A stretch of 64,000 bases of DNA from the NCBI RefSeq assembly GCF_041435495.1, contig NZ_CP108644.1:2232001-2296000 (forward strand). The letters run 5' to 3'. Both the position numbers and the translations under genes were made by a program. This stretch comes from Streptomyces sp. NBC_01116. Lineage in GTDB: Bacteria > Actinomycetota > Actinomycetes > Streptomycetales > Streptomycetaceae. Each line of letters opens with the position of its first letter. Within the stretch, counting starts at the first letter, position 1. This document shows positions 1 through 8,585 of this stretch, piece by piece. The notes beneath the pieces are model-generated. The model had not been told where the DNA came from and did not search any database. It saw only the letters and a list, made by a program, of their open reading frames with translations.

Positions 1-658
1 CGACGCCCGCGGGGTCGACCTTGCCGGGCTTCGGGTCGCGGGAGTCGGGGACCAGGACCGCCATGGCGACCAGGGCGATCACGACGACCGGGACGTTCAC
101 CAGGAAGATCGAGCCCCACCAGAAGTGCTCCAGGAGCAGCCCGCCGGTGATCGGGCCGATGGCGATGCCGAGCCCGACGCTGCCCGCCCAGATGCCGATG
201 GCCCTGGGCTGCTCGTCGCGCTCGAAGACGTTCATCAGGACGGCGAGGGTGGCGGGCATCACGAAGGCCGCGCCGAAGCCCATCAGCGCCCGCCAGGTGA
301 TGAGCTCACCGGGCGAGGCGGAGAAGGCGGCCAGCGCGGAGCCGACGCCGAAGACCAGGATGCCGGCGAGGAGGACCTTCTTGCGGCCGATCCGGTCGCC
401 GAGCAGGCCCGCGGTGAACAGCAGCCCGGCGAAGACGAGCGTGTAGGAGTTGATCGCCCACTCCAGCTCGCTCTGGGTGGCGCCGATGCCGGTGGGGGCG
501 GGGCTCGCGATCGTCTTGACCGCGACGTTCAGGATCGAGTTGTCCAGCACCACGATGAGCAGGCTGAACATGAGGACGGCGAGGATCCACCAGCGGCGGC
601 GGTGGATCGCCTCGGGAACACGGGGCGCGGCGGCGGGAGCGCCGGACGGTATGGGCAT
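1..658 (-). CDS. MFS drug exporter, DHA2 family (N-terminal part; runs off the left edge)
   Basis: This is the first 219 or so residues of a major facilitator superfamily exporter of the 14-helix DHA2 (EmrB/QacA) type, which uses the proton gradient to expel drugs or metabolites across the cytoplasmic membrane. The start is the ATG at 658, giving MPIPSGAP. A basic HRRRWW segment precedes helix 1, which carries the family motif [10 protein letters not shown]. Motif A (GDRIGRKK) follows helix 2, and a motif C-like glycine-rich stretch (AIGPITGG) lies near residue 160. The C-terminal half is outside the window. A perfect inverted repeat lies 25 bases upstream of the start, so control by a TetR-family repressor is likely. 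The substrate cannot be read from the sequence. Confidence 0.9.
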   Translation of the reverse strand, partial: MPIPSGAPAAAPRVPEAIHRRRWWILAVLMFSLLIVVLDNSILNVAVKTIASPAPTGIGATQSELEWAINSYTLVFAGLLFTAGLLGDRIGRKKVLLAGILVFGVGSALAAFSASPGELITWRALMGFGAAFVMPATLAVLMNVFERDEQPRAIGIWAGSVGLGIAIGPITGGLLLEHFWWGSIFLVNVPVVVIALVAMAVLVPDSRDPKPGKVDPAGV

Positions 659-682
659 GCGGACGATCCTAACCTCATTTCG

Positions 683-701
683 ATACGAGACCGTCTCGTA
701 T
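683..701. promoter_or_regulatory. Perfect 9-1-9 palindrome, probable TetR-type operator
   Basis: ATACGAGAC and GTCTCGTAT are perfect inverted repeats separated by one base. The site lies 25 bases before the start of the MFS exporter at 658, in a locally AT-richer stretch. This size and symmetry are usual for TetR-family operators. No TetR gene adjoins it inside the window, so the repressor may lie beyond the left edge. Confidence 0.7.
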
Positions 702-893
702 TGTTGAAGGTTTCCCCACCGGCTCCCCACCGGCTCGCCGCCGGTTCCCCGCTGACTCCCCGCCTGTTCCGCGCCGGCCGTCGTTCGGACACGCGTGCGG
801 GCCCACTTCCCGAGTCGCGGGGCGGGATGCCACCATGGAAGGGATCCGGGGACGCCGTCAGGGCGCCTCGAGATGACGAAGGAGCCACCGGCC

Positions 894-1796
894 ATGTCGC
901 TTCAGGCTGCACAGAATCCGTCTTCCCCCACGGGCACCTCCGCCTCCCCCGCAGGTGCGTCCGCCGACAGCAGCAAAGCGCTGTACGGAGGGAAGTCCAC
1001 CCGCCGCATCACCGTCCACGACATCGCCGCCGCCACGGAGCGCGGCGAGAAGTGGCCGATGCTCACCGCCTACGACGCGATGACCGCGTCCGTCTTCGAC
1101 GAGGCCGGCATCCCGGTCATGCTCGTCGGGGACTCCATGGGCAACGTCCACCTCGGCTACGAGACCACCGTGCCCGTCACGATGGACGAGATCGCCATGC
1201 TGTCCGCCGCCGTCGTCCGGGGCACCAAGCGCGCCCTGATCGTCGCCGACCTGCCCTTCGGCTCGTACCAGGAGGGTCCGGTCCAGGCGCTGCGCAACGC
1301 CACCCGGCTGATCAAGGAGTCGGGCGTCGGCGCGGTCAAGCTGGAGGGCGGCGAGCGGTCCCACGAGCAGATCCGGCTGCTGGTCGAGGCCGGGATCCCG
1401 GTCATGGGGCACATCGGCCTGACCCCGCAGTCCGTCAACGCGATGGGCTACCGGGTCCAGGGGCGCGGCGAGGAGGCCGCCCAGCAGCTGCTGCGCGACG
1501 CCAAGGCCGTACAGGACGCGGGCGCGTTCGCCGTCGTGCTGGAGCTGGTGCCCGCCGAGCTGGCCGCCGAGGTCACCCGTACGCTGCACATCCCGACCGT
1601 CGGCATCGGCGCCGGTTCCGCGACCGACGCCCAGGTGCTCGTCTACACGGACATGGTCGGGCTGACCGGCGGCAAGGTGCCGCGCTTCACCAAGCAGTAC
1701 GCGAACCTGCGCCAGGTGCTCGGCGACGCCGCGAAGGAGTTCGCGGACGAGGTCGTCGGCGGCACGTTCCCGGCGCCGGAGCACACCTTCCACTGA
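894..1796 (+). CDS. panB: 3-methyl-2-oxobutanoate hydroxymethyltransferase
   Basis: PanB transfers a hydroxymethyl group from 5,10-methylenetetrahydrofolate to 2-oxoisovalerate to form ketopantoate, the first committed step to pantothenate and CoA. The 300-residue protein begins with a variable Ser/Ala/Pro-rich extension of about 35 residues, followed by the conserved core. Recognisable motifs are [13 protein letters not shown], the metal-binding [38 protein letters not shown] and the C-terminal TVGIGAG. The ATG at 894 is preferred because AAGGAG ends about 10 bases upstream; in-frame ATGs at 795 and 873 are alternatives. A strong hairpin downstream (1875-1911) suggests the gene is transcribed alone. 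No other pantothenate gene is adjacent. Confidence 0.95.
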   Translation: MSLQAAQNPSSPTGTSASPAGASADSSKALYGGKSTRRITVHDIAAATERGEKWPMLTAYDAMTASVFDEAGIPVMLVGDSMGNVHLGYETTVPVTMDEIAMLSAAVVRGTKRALIVADLPFGSYQEGPVQALRNATRLIKESGVGAVKLEGGERSHEQIRLLVEAGIPVMGHIGLTPQSVNAMGYRVQGRGEEAAQQLLRDAKAVQDAGAFAVVLELVPAELAAEVTRTLHIPTVGIGAGSATDAQVLVYTDMVGLTGGKVPRFTKQYANLRQVLGDAAKEFADEVVGGTFPAPEHTFH

Positions 1797-1874
1797 TGCT
1801 CCCCTGAGGCCCGCGGGCCTCCAGCTCTTCCGGCGCGCGTCCGACCCGCGCCCACCAGCCATTTCCCGCACCAC

Positions 1875-1911
1875 CGACAGCCCGCCGACATCCCCCATCG
1901 GCGGGCTGTCG
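1875..1911. terminator. Hairpin terminator after panB
   Basis: CGACAGCCCGCCGA (1875-1888) and TCGGCGGGCTGTCG (1898-1911) form a perfect 14-bp stem with a 9-base loop, 79 bases after the panB stop. There is no U tract, which is usual for Streptomyces terminators. Fragments of the same CTGTCGGCG sequence recur just downstream at about 1938-1970. Confidence 0.75.
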
Positions 1912-1988
1912 CCTGCGTGGCACCCGGTGCCGGGCCGTGTCGGCGGCCTGTCGGCGAACTGTCGGCGGGCCCTGGTGTGCTGGTGGAC

Positions 1989-3002
1989 ATGGAACGAATC
2001 GACAAGAACCCCAGCAGCGGCCGGAACGCCGTCGAGGTGCGGGGGCTGGTCAAGCACTACGGCGAGACCAAAGCACTGGACGGCGTGGACCTCGACGTCC
2101 GCGAAGGCACCGTCCTCGGTGTGCTCGGACCCAACGGCGCCGGCAAGACCACCCTCGTACGCTGCCTGTCCACCCTGATCACCCCCGACTCCGGCCGCGC
2201 GGTCGTCGCCGGCTACGACGTGGTGAAGCAGCCCCGGCAGCTCCGCCGCACCATCGGCCTCACCGGGCAGTACGCCTCGGTCGACGAGAAGCTCTCCGGC
2301 TGGGAGAACCTCTACATGATCGGGCGGCTGCTCGATCTGCCCCGCAAGCGGGCCAGGGCCCGTGCCGACGAGCTGCTGGAGCGGTTCTCGCTCACCGAGG
2401 CCGGCAAGCGGGCCTGCATGGAGTACTCCGGCGGAATGCGCCGGCGGCTCGACCTGGCCGCCTCCATGATCGGCAACCCCTCCGTGCTCTACCTGGACGA
2501 GCCGACGACGGGGCTCGACCCCCGGACCCGCAACGAGGTCTGGGACGAGGTGCAGCGGATGGTCGCCGAGGGCGCGACCGTCCTGCTGACCACCCAGTAC
2601 ATGGAGGAGGCGGAGCAGCTCGCCAAGGAGCTGACCGTCATCGACCGCGGGAAGATCATCGCCCGGGGCGGGGTCGACGAGCTGAAGGCGAAGGTCGGCG
2701 GACGCACCCTCCACATCCGGCCCTCGGACCCGGCGGAGCTGGCCGCGATGGCGCAGGCGATCCGGGAGGCGGGCCTCGACGGCGTCGCCGGTGCGCAGGC
2801 GGTGCCGGACGAGGGCCTGCTGTACGTGCCGATCCTCAGCGACGAGCAACTGACCGCCGTCATCGGGCTGCTGGGCGTCCGGGGGTTCTCCCTCGCCCAT
2901 GTCTCCACCGCCCTGCCCAGCCTCGACGAGGTGTTCCTCGCGATCACCGGCGACAAGACCGCGCCCCTCTCCGACCCGGCTCCCCAGGAGGTCGCCGCAT
3001 GA
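1989..3002 (+). CDS. ABC transporter ATP-binding protein, DrrA-like
   Basis: This is the ATPase subunit of a two-gene exporter like daunorubicin resistance DrrA, which powers export of a hydrophobic compound or lipid. The 337-residue protein shows Walker A (GPNGAGKTT), the Q loop in GLTGQYASVDEKLSGWENL, the signature YSGGMRRRLDLA and Walker B with the D loop (VLYLDEPTTGLD). A C-terminal domain of about 90 residues typical of DrrA follows (the region after DELKAKVGGRTLHIR). The ATG at 1989 (MERIDKNP) was chosen over an upstream in-frame codon at 1917 because family homology begins shortly after it. The stop overlaps the permease start in an ATGA, indicating translational coupling. The substrate is unknown. 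Confidence 0.92.
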   Translation: MERIDKNPSSGRNAVEVRGLVKHYGETKALDGVDLDVREGTVLGVLGPNGAGKTTLVRCLSTLITPDSGRAVVAGYDVVKQPRQLRRTIGLTGQYASVDEKLSGWENLYMIGRLLDLPRKRARARADELLERFSLTEAGKRACMEYSGGMRRRLDLAASMIGNPSVLYLDEPTTGLDPRTRNEVWDEVQRMVAEGATVLLTTQYMEEAEQLAKELTVIDRGKIIARGGVDELKAKVGGRTLHIRPSDPAELAAMAQAIREAGLDGVAGAQAVPDEGLLYVPILSDEQLTAVIGLLGVRGFSLAHVSTALPSLDEVFLAITGDKTAPLSDPAPQEVAA

Positions 3003-3856
3003 GCACCACGACACTGACCCCCGCCCCCGCCGGGACCGCGGGAACCACGCATCCGAAGGTGCGGGACGAGGAGGGCCGGATCGGGCTGCGGGCCAATCTG
3101 CGGCACATCGGGGCTCTGGCGCGGCGCAATCTGCTCCAGATCAAGAAGGACCCCGAGTCGATGTTCGACGTCCTCCTGATGCCGATCATCTTCACGCTGC
3201 TGTTCGTGTACGTCTTCGGCGGCTCGGTCGGCGGCAGCCTCGGCGGGACCCGGCAGGACTACCTGAACTACCTGATTCCCGGGCTGATGGCGATGATGGG
3301 CATGAACATCGCCATGGCGGTCGGCACCGGCGTCAACGACGACTTCCGCAAGGGCGTCATGGACCGGTTCCGGACGATGCCGATCGCCCGCTCCTCGGTG
3401 CTCATCTCCAAGATCGTGGTCGAGCTGGGCCGGATGATGGTCGCCATCACCATCCTGCTCGCGATGGGCTTCGCCCTCGGCATGACGCTGGGCACCTCGG
3501 TGCTCGGGCTGCTGGGGGCCGTGGCGCTGTCGGCGGTGTTCGGCGCCGCCATCATGTGGATCTTCATCGTGCTCGGCCTGGCCATGAAGACGGCCCAGGC
3601 GGTCCAGGGGATGGGAATGCTGGTGCTGATGCCGCTGCAGTTCGGATCCTCCATCTTCGCGCCGCCGACGACCATGCCGGGCTGGCTCCAGGCGTTCACC
3701 GACTACAACCCGCTGTCCAATCTGGCGGACGCGGCGCGGGGTCTGATGATGGGCGGCCCGGTCGCCGACTCCGTCTGGGTGACGCTCGCCTGGGCTGCGG
3801 GCATCACGTTGGTGATGGCTCCGCTGGCGGTGTCCAAGTTCCGCAAGAAGGCCTGA
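2999..3856 (+). CDS. ABC-2 type permease, DrrB-like
   Basis: This is the membrane subunit partnering the ATPase just upstream. The 285-residue protein has a soluble N-terminal region of about 50 residues ending in RRNLLQIKKDPESM, a typical ABC-2 permease entry. About six hydrophobic segments follow, with the conserved LIPGLMAMM and FRTMPIARSS segments of DrrB-like proteins and a C-terminal basic SKFRKKA. The start overlaps the ATPase stop. A terminator follows at once, so the pair is a closed bicistronic unit facing the large regulator at 3895-7299. A role in efflux of an antibiotic-like compound is inferred from the family only. Confidence 0.9.
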   Translation: MSTTTLTPAPAGTAGTTHPKVRDEEGRIGLRANLRHIGALARRNLLQIKKDPESMFDVLLMPIIFTLLFVYVFGGSVGGSLGGTRQDYLNYLIPGLMAMMGMNIAMAVGTGVNDDFRKGVMDRFRTMPIARSSVLISKIVVELGRMMVAITILLAMGFALGMTLGTSVLGLLGAVALSAVFGAAIMWIFIVLGLAMKTAQAVQGMGMLVLMPLQFGSSIFAPPTTMPGWLQAFTDYNPLSNLADAARGLMMGGPVADSVWVTLAWAAGITLVMAPLAVSKFRKKA

Positions 3857-3858
3857 GC

Positions 3859-3886
3859 CGACGGGCCCGAGCGGGTGGGCCCGTCG
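3859..3886. terminator. Hairpin between convergent genes
   Basis: CGACGGGCCC (3859-3868) and GGGCCCGTCG (3877-3886) form a perfect 10-bp stem with an 8-base loop. It lies between the stop of the ABC permease and the stop of the convergent regulator gene, so it can act as a bidirectional terminator. Confidence 0.75.
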
Positions 3887-3894
3887 CAGAAGCG

Positions 3895-6800
3895 TTACGC
3901 CGGAGGGGTGCGCCGGTACGTCTCCGCCAGGGCGGTGGCCTCGTCGAGAGTGAGGCCACCGCCCTCCCCGTACGCCGCCGCGTACGCCTCGTCGCCGAGC
4001 CGGTCCCGGGCGGCCTGCTCGGCGAGCACCGAGTTGCGGTGCTCCATCAGGCTCGGCACGTGCCCCTCCGGGAGGAGCGTCGCCTGGAACGCCAGCAGCC
4101 GGGCGGCGTCCTCGCCCGCTCCGGGGCCTCCGAAGCCGGCGAGCGCGTGCGCGATGGCCGTCAGATGGGCCGAGGGCATCTGCGGGGCCACCATCATCGA
4201 CAGCGGCTCCAGCGCGCTCTCCAGCGCGATCAGCGCGTTGTCGAGGGCGGAGACGTGGGCGCCGTCGAGGTTGTCGAGCCAGGCCAGCACGCCGTGGACG
4301 AACCCGCCGAAGATGGCGACGTCGCGGGACTTGAAGTCCTCGCGGACCAGCTGCGCCTCCCGCCGTGCCTCGTCGACCCGCCCCTGGAGCCCGAGGACGA
4401 ACCCCAGGTGGATGCGGGCCATCGGCGTCGCCTCGTGACCGGACTGCCGGCCGTTCTCGGTGACGTCACGCAGGATGGCCTCGGCCTCCGGGAGGCGGTC
4501 GAGCTCGATGAGGGCTCCGGCGTACCGGGCACGCAGCAGCGCCGCCTGGCTCTGGGCGCCGATCTTCTGCGCGTACTCCACCGCGGCCCGGTAGTCGTCC
4601 AGGGCCGCCGCGAACTCCCCGGCGCGCTCGTTGGCCTCTCCCCGCGCGGACAGCGCCTCGGCGGCGCCCCAGTCGTCGCCCAGCCGGGTGTAGATCTCCA
4701 GGCTCTCGTCGGCGTCGGCACGCGCGTCCGCCACCCGCGCGGGGCTGTTGGACAGGAGGTTGGCGCGGGTGTGGAGCGCGGAGCCCAGCTCCCACTCGCC
4801 GCCATGGACCCGGGAGGCCCTGACCGTCTCGTCGAGCACCGCGAACAGCCGGTCCATGTCACCGGTGAGCATGACCGCGAACAGCCAGAACGATCCGGGC
4901 ATGCGGCAGGTCTGCGGCATGCCGGGCCGGTAGGTGTCCGTGATGATCTTCAGGCGCGCCTTGCCCTCGGGGGTCGACCATGCGCTGATCGCGTTGTCCA
5001 CACCGGCCAGTTGGATCAGCGACACCCCGCGCCGCGCCTCCGCGAGCTGTTCGTCGTCCATCGGCGGCGGCCGGTCGGTGGGCCCTTCCAGGAGCGCCGG
5101 GGCCCGGACACCGGGCGGGGCGAAGGGGTCGGGGCCGAGCGAGGCGGCGAGCTCGCTCCACTGGCGGGCTTCCGAGCGCAGGTCCCGCAGCATCCAGTAC
5201 CAGGCCAGCGACAGCACGATGCAGAGGGCCTCGTGTTCGTCCCGGGCGGCGACGGCGTGGCGGAGCGCGGTGCGCAGGTTCTCGTACTCCCGCTGGAACA
5301 CCGCGATGGCTTCGCGCTGGCCGCCTCCGCGCATCCTGGGTCCGGTGATCCGGGCCAGCTCCCGGTAGTGGACCAGGTGGCGGCGCTCGACGGCGTCCCG
5401 TTCGGCGGCCTCCTCCAGGCGCTCCGCGGCGTATTCGCCGACCGTCTCCAGCAGCCGGTAGCGCATCTCCTCGTCGTCGCCGGGCGCGGCGACCACGAGG
5501 GACTTGTCGACGAGGGACCCGAGGAGGGCGGCGACGTCCAGGGAGTCGACGGCGACGCCGCCGTCGGGGGCGGGGAGTGCGCAGACCTCCTCGGCGGCGG
5601 CCAGCGAGCAGCCTCCGGCGAAGACGGAGAGACGGCGCAGCACGGCGCGTTCGGCGGCGTCGAGCAGGTCCCAGGACCAGTCGACGACGGCGCGCAGGGT
5701 CTGCTGGCGGGGCAGCACGGTCCGGCTGCCGTTGGTGAGGAGGCGGAAGCGGTCGTCGAGCCGGTCGGCGATCTGGCGCGGGGTGAGCATCCGCAGCCGG
5801 GCGGCGGCCAGTTCGATGGCGAGCGGCAGTCCGTCCAGTCGGCGGCAGATCTCGGCGCAGGCGGCCGCGGTCGCCTCGTCCGCGTCGGTGCGGAAGCCGG
5901 GGCGGGCCGCCGCCCCGCGCTCGGCCAGCAGGCGCAGCGCCATCGGGTCCGGCAGCGGGTCGACGGGGCGGACGAACTCGCCCGGCACACCGAGGGGTTC
6001 GCGGCTGGTGGCGAGGACGGTGAGCTGCGGGCAGTGGGTCAGCAGCCGGTCGGCGAGAGCGGCCGCCGCTTCGACGACGTGCTCGCAGTTGTCCAGGAGG
6101 AGCAGCATCCGGCGCGGGGCGCAGTGCTCGGTGAGGCGTACGAGGGGGTCGGCGCCGGTGCGGTCGGTGGCCCGCAGTTCCTCGGCCCCCGCCCCGCGCA
6201 GCACGGTCTCGCGGGCGCCGAGCGCGGACAGGACGGCTTCGGGCACGCTGTCCGGGTCGTCGACCGGTGCCAGCTCGGCGAGCCAGACGCCGTCGGGCCA
6301 GCCATCGGCGGCGGCCTCCGCGGTCTCCTGGGACAGCCGGGTCTTGCCCGCGCCGCCGGGGCCGAGCAGGGTGACGAGCCGGCTCCGGGCGAGGTCGTCG
6401 CGGAGCGCGGCGATGTCGCTGTCGCGCCCGACGAAGCTGGTGAGCCGGGCCCGGAGGTTCCCGGGCGGGGCCGACATCGGGGTCGGGGGCGGGGTCGCCG
6501 GGGAGGGGTGCGTCCCCGGGGCGGGCGGGTCGACCGGGGCGGGGCGGGGTGCGGGCCCCGGCGCGGGCGGCGCGGCCGGTTCCTGGTGGAGCAGTCCGGT
6601 GTGCAGGGCGCGCAGGGCCGGGCCCGGGGCGGTGCCGAGGCGGTCGTCGAGCAGGGTGCGGACCTCCTCGTACGCGGCCAGCGCCTCGGCGGGGCGGCCG
6701 GCGTCCCGCAGGGCCGTGATGCGCAGGACCTGGAGCGGCTCGTCGAGCGGGTGGGCGTCGCAGAGCACGGCCAGCTCCGGCAGCGCCTCCCCCGGTCGCC

Positions 6801-7299
6801 CGGAGGCGAGGAGGGCCGTGAGCCCGGCGCGGCGTGCGTCGAGCCTGCGGGCCTCCCAGCGGGACGCCGTCGCCGCGCGGTCGGGCAGATCGGCGAGGGC
6901 GGGCCCGTGCCACAGGGCGAGGGCCTCCTTCAGGAGGGCGAGGGCGCCCGACGCGTCGCCGTTCTCCAGGGCCCGGCTCCCCTCGCCCGCCAGACGCTCG
7001 AAGCGGTGCAGGTCGACGGCGTCCGGCGGGGCGGCGAGCCGGTAGCCGCCCTCCACGGACTCGACGGCGCTCCGGCCCAGGGCCCGCCGCGCCCTGCCGA
7101 CCAGGGCCTGGAGGGCGCCGGCCGCGTCGGCGGGCGGGTCGCCGTCCCACACCTCGTCGACGAGGACCCCGACCGGGACGGTCCGGCCGGGGCGCAGCGC
7201 GAGCACGGTGAGCAGGGCGCGCAGCCGCGCCCCGCCGAGGGGGACGGCCGTGCCGTCGTCGCGGAGTGCCCGGGTGGTGCCGAGGATGCAGTAGCGCAC
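3895..7299 (-). CDS. AfsR-like regulator: SARP DNA-binding domain, BTAD, NB-ARC ATPase and TPR region
   Basis: This large transcriptional activator resembles AfsR and other big SARPs that control secondary metabolism or development. From the GTG at 7299 it has 1134 residues. The order is an OmpR-like winged helix (about 1-90, starting VRYCILGTTRAL), a bacterial transcriptional activation domain (about 95-235), a Pro-rich linker, and an NB-ARC ATPase with P-loop GPGGAGKT near residue 312 and LLLLDNCEHV as Walker B. A long helical, TPR-like C-terminal half follows. The GTG start is chosen because SARPs typically begin M-R-[YF]-x-[IL]-L-G; an ATG at 7353 would add 18 residues. No good ribosome-binding site precedes either. 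No biosynthetic cluster adjoins it. The convergent ABC exporter is the nearest candidate target, but that is only an inference. Confidence 0.9.
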   Translation of the reverse strand: MRYCILGTTRALRDDGTAVPLGGARLRALLTVLALRPGRTVPVGVLVDEVWDGDPPADAAGALQALVGRARRALGRSAVESVEGGYRLAAPPDAVDLHRFERLAGEGSRALENGDASGALALLKEALALWHGPALADLPDRAATASRWEARRLDARRAGLTALLASGRPGEALPELAVLCDAHPLDEPLQVLRITALRDAGRPAEALAAYEEVRTLLDDRLGTAPGPALRALHTGLLHQEPAAPPAPGPAPRPAPVDPPAPGTHPSPATPPPTPMSAPPGNLRARLTSFVGRDSDIAALRDDLARSRLVTLLGPGGAGKTRLSQETAEAAADGWPDGVWLAELAPVDDPDSVPEAVLSALGARETVLRGAGAEELRATDRTGADPLVRLTEHCAPRRMLLLLDNCEHVVEAAAALADRLLTHCPQLTVLATSREPLGVPGEFVRPVDPLPDPMALRLLAERGAAARPGFRTDADEATAAACAEICRRLDGLPLAIELAAARLRMLTPRQIADRLDDRFRLLTNGSRTVLPRQQTLRAVVDWSWDLLDAAERAVLRRLSVFAGGCSLAAAEEVCALPAPDGGVAVDSLDVAALLGSLVDKSLVVAAPGDDEEMRYRLLETVGEYAAERLEEAAERDAVERRHLVHYRELARITGPRMRGGGQREAIAVFQREYENLRTALRHAVAARDEHEALCIVLSLAWYWMLRDLRSEARQWSELAASLGPDPFAPPGVRAPALLEGPTDRPPPMDDEQLAEARRGVSLIQLAGVDNAISAWSTPEGKARLKIITDTYRPGMPQTCRMPGSFWLFAVMLTGDMDRLFAVLDETVRASRVHGGEWELGSALHTRANLLSNSPARVADARADADESLEIYTRLGDDWGAAEALSARGEANERAGEFAAALDDYRAAVEYAQKIGAQSQAALLRARYAGALIELDRLPEAEAILRDVTENGRQSGHEATPMARIHLGFVLGLQGRVDEARREAQLVREDFKSRDVAIFGGFVHGVLAWLDNLDGAHVSALDNALIALESALEPLSMMVAPQMPSAHLTAIAHALAGFGGPGAGEDAARLLAFQATLLPEGHVPSLMEHRNSVLAEQAARDRLGDEAYAAAYGEGGGLTLDEATALAETYRRTPPA

Positions 7300-7442
7300 G
7301 GGCCCATTGTCCGTGACGGAGGAGGGCGGGGCGTTGGCCGGGTGGAACTCCACAAGCGGTCTCCGACGTTCCAGCCCTGTCGGACCGTACGATCACGCTC
7401 TGCGGCCAGCTCCGCAGCCCCCACCTCAGGAGTCGAACGCCG

Positions 7443-8249
7443 ATGACCACCGCAGCCACCCGCGGCGACCGGAGGATCAGCCCGGTCTTCCTCGGCATCG
7501 CCGCCGTCACCGCGGTCGCGGGCTGGGCGGTGTGGACGGGCTTCGCGGACGCCACCGGCTTCGCGGTGTTCCTGTTCGTCACCGGGGCCTGGATCGTCTC
7601 GCTCTGTCTGCACGAGTACGCGCACGCCCGCACCGCGCTGCACAGCGGGGACCTCTCGGTGGGGGCGAAGGGCTATCTGACGCTCGATCCGCTGAAGTAC
7701 ACGCACGCGCTGCTCAGCATCGTGCTGCCGGTGCTCTTCGTGATCATGGGCGGGATCGGGCTGCCCGGCGGCGCGGTGTACATCGAGCGAGGACGGATCC
7801 AGGGCCGCTGGAAGCACAGCCTGATCTCGGCGGCGGGCCCGCTGACGAACGTGGCGTTCGCGGTGGTGTGCACCGCGCCGTTCTGGCTGGACGCGCTCGA
7901 CGGGGTGCCCCGCTCCTTCCAGTACGCGCTGGCGTTCCTGGCGATGCTCCAGGTGACGGCCGCGATCCTGAACTTCCTGCCGATCCCGGGGCTGGACGGG
8001 TACGGGGTGATCGAGCCCTGGCTCTCGTACAAGGTCCGCCGCCAGGTGGAGCCGATCGCGCCGTTCGGGCTGATCGCCGTGTTCGCGCTGCTCTGGATCC
8101 CGGAGGTGAACACCGTGTTCTTCGACGCCGTCCACGCGCTGCTGCGCGGGCTGGGCGTCGAGGAGTTCCAGCGGTACTGCGGTTACGACCTGTACCGCTT
8201 CTGGCGGGGCCTCTTCGACGAGCAGGACCCGGGCTGCGCGGTGGGCTGA
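7443..8249 (+). CDS. Site-2 protease-like (M50 family) integral membrane protein
   Basis: The 268-residue hydrophobic protein carries the M50 zinc metalloprotease signature HEYAH at residues 57-61 in a transmembrane segment. A second family motif, PIPGLDGYG, lies near residue 183; its Asp completes the zinc site in site-2 proteases such as SpoIVFB. In between, ISAAGPLTNVAFA is the usual NPxG-like region. Such enzymes cut membrane-embedded substrates, for example anti-sigma factors, but many actinobacterial members have no known substrate. The ATG at 7443 lies just after an AGGAG. A small membrane protein gene follows on the opposite strand, ending 28 bases away. Confidence 0.85.
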   Translation: MTTAATRGDRRISPVFLGIAAVTAVAGWAVWTGFADATGFAVFLFVTGAWIVSLCLHEYAHARTALHSGDLSVGAKGYLTLDPLKYTHALLSIVLPVLFVIMGGIGLPGGAVYIERGRIQGRWKHSLISAAGPLTNVAFAVVCTAPFWLDALDGVPRSFQYALAFLAMLQVTAAILNFLPIPGLDGYGVIEPWLSYKVRRQVEPIAPFGLIAVFALLWIPEVNTVFFDAVHALLRGLGVEEFQRYCGYDLYRFWRGLFDEQDPGCAVG

Positions 8250-8277
8250 CGGCGGTGCGGCTCGTCGGCCGTTTCGA

Positions 8278-8460
8278 TCAGGCCGCTTCGGCGGCCACGG
8301 CGAGCCGGTGCCTGCGGATGTAGAACCAGGTCATGTTCGACGAGAGCCCCGCGACGAGCACCCAGACGATCCCGAGCAGACTGCCCTGGGCGAAGGAGAC
8401 CACGGCCGCCACGACGGCGAGGACGCAGACGACGAGGGCGTAGAGAGCGATGCGGGGCAT
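8278..8460 (-). CDS. Small membrane protein (60 aa), unknown function
   Basis: The 60-residue protein starts at the ATG at 8460, with AGGAG about 10 bases upstream. It consists of two hydrophobic segments (roughly residues 5-25 and 28-46) separated by a short turn, and a basic tail with YIRRHR, which would face the cytoplasm. I do not recognise a family. The sequence looks like a real gene because of its good ribosome-binding site and clean two-helix composition. It is convergent with the M50 gene, and there is no direct clue to a role. Confidence 0.6.
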   Translation of the reverse strand: MPRIALYALVVCVLAVVAAVVSFAQGSLLGIVWVLVAGLSSNMTWFYIRRHRLAVAAEAA

Positions 8461-8585
8461 GGGGGTCGACTCCTGTCGGGAACGGGTCGCGGTCCCGTCC
8501 AGTGTCCCCCATGCCCCGTTGTGCCCTGACCGGGCCCGGCGGGACGGTCGGCGGGCCGGTCGGCAGGGCCGGTCGGCAGGGCCGG

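Noticed and set aside
2899..7446. Very long plus-strand reading frame of 1515 codons
   Set aside because: It is the mirror frame of the AfsR-like gene on the minus strand, with low-complexity Gly/Arg/Val composition typical of high-GC shadow frames and no family motifs.
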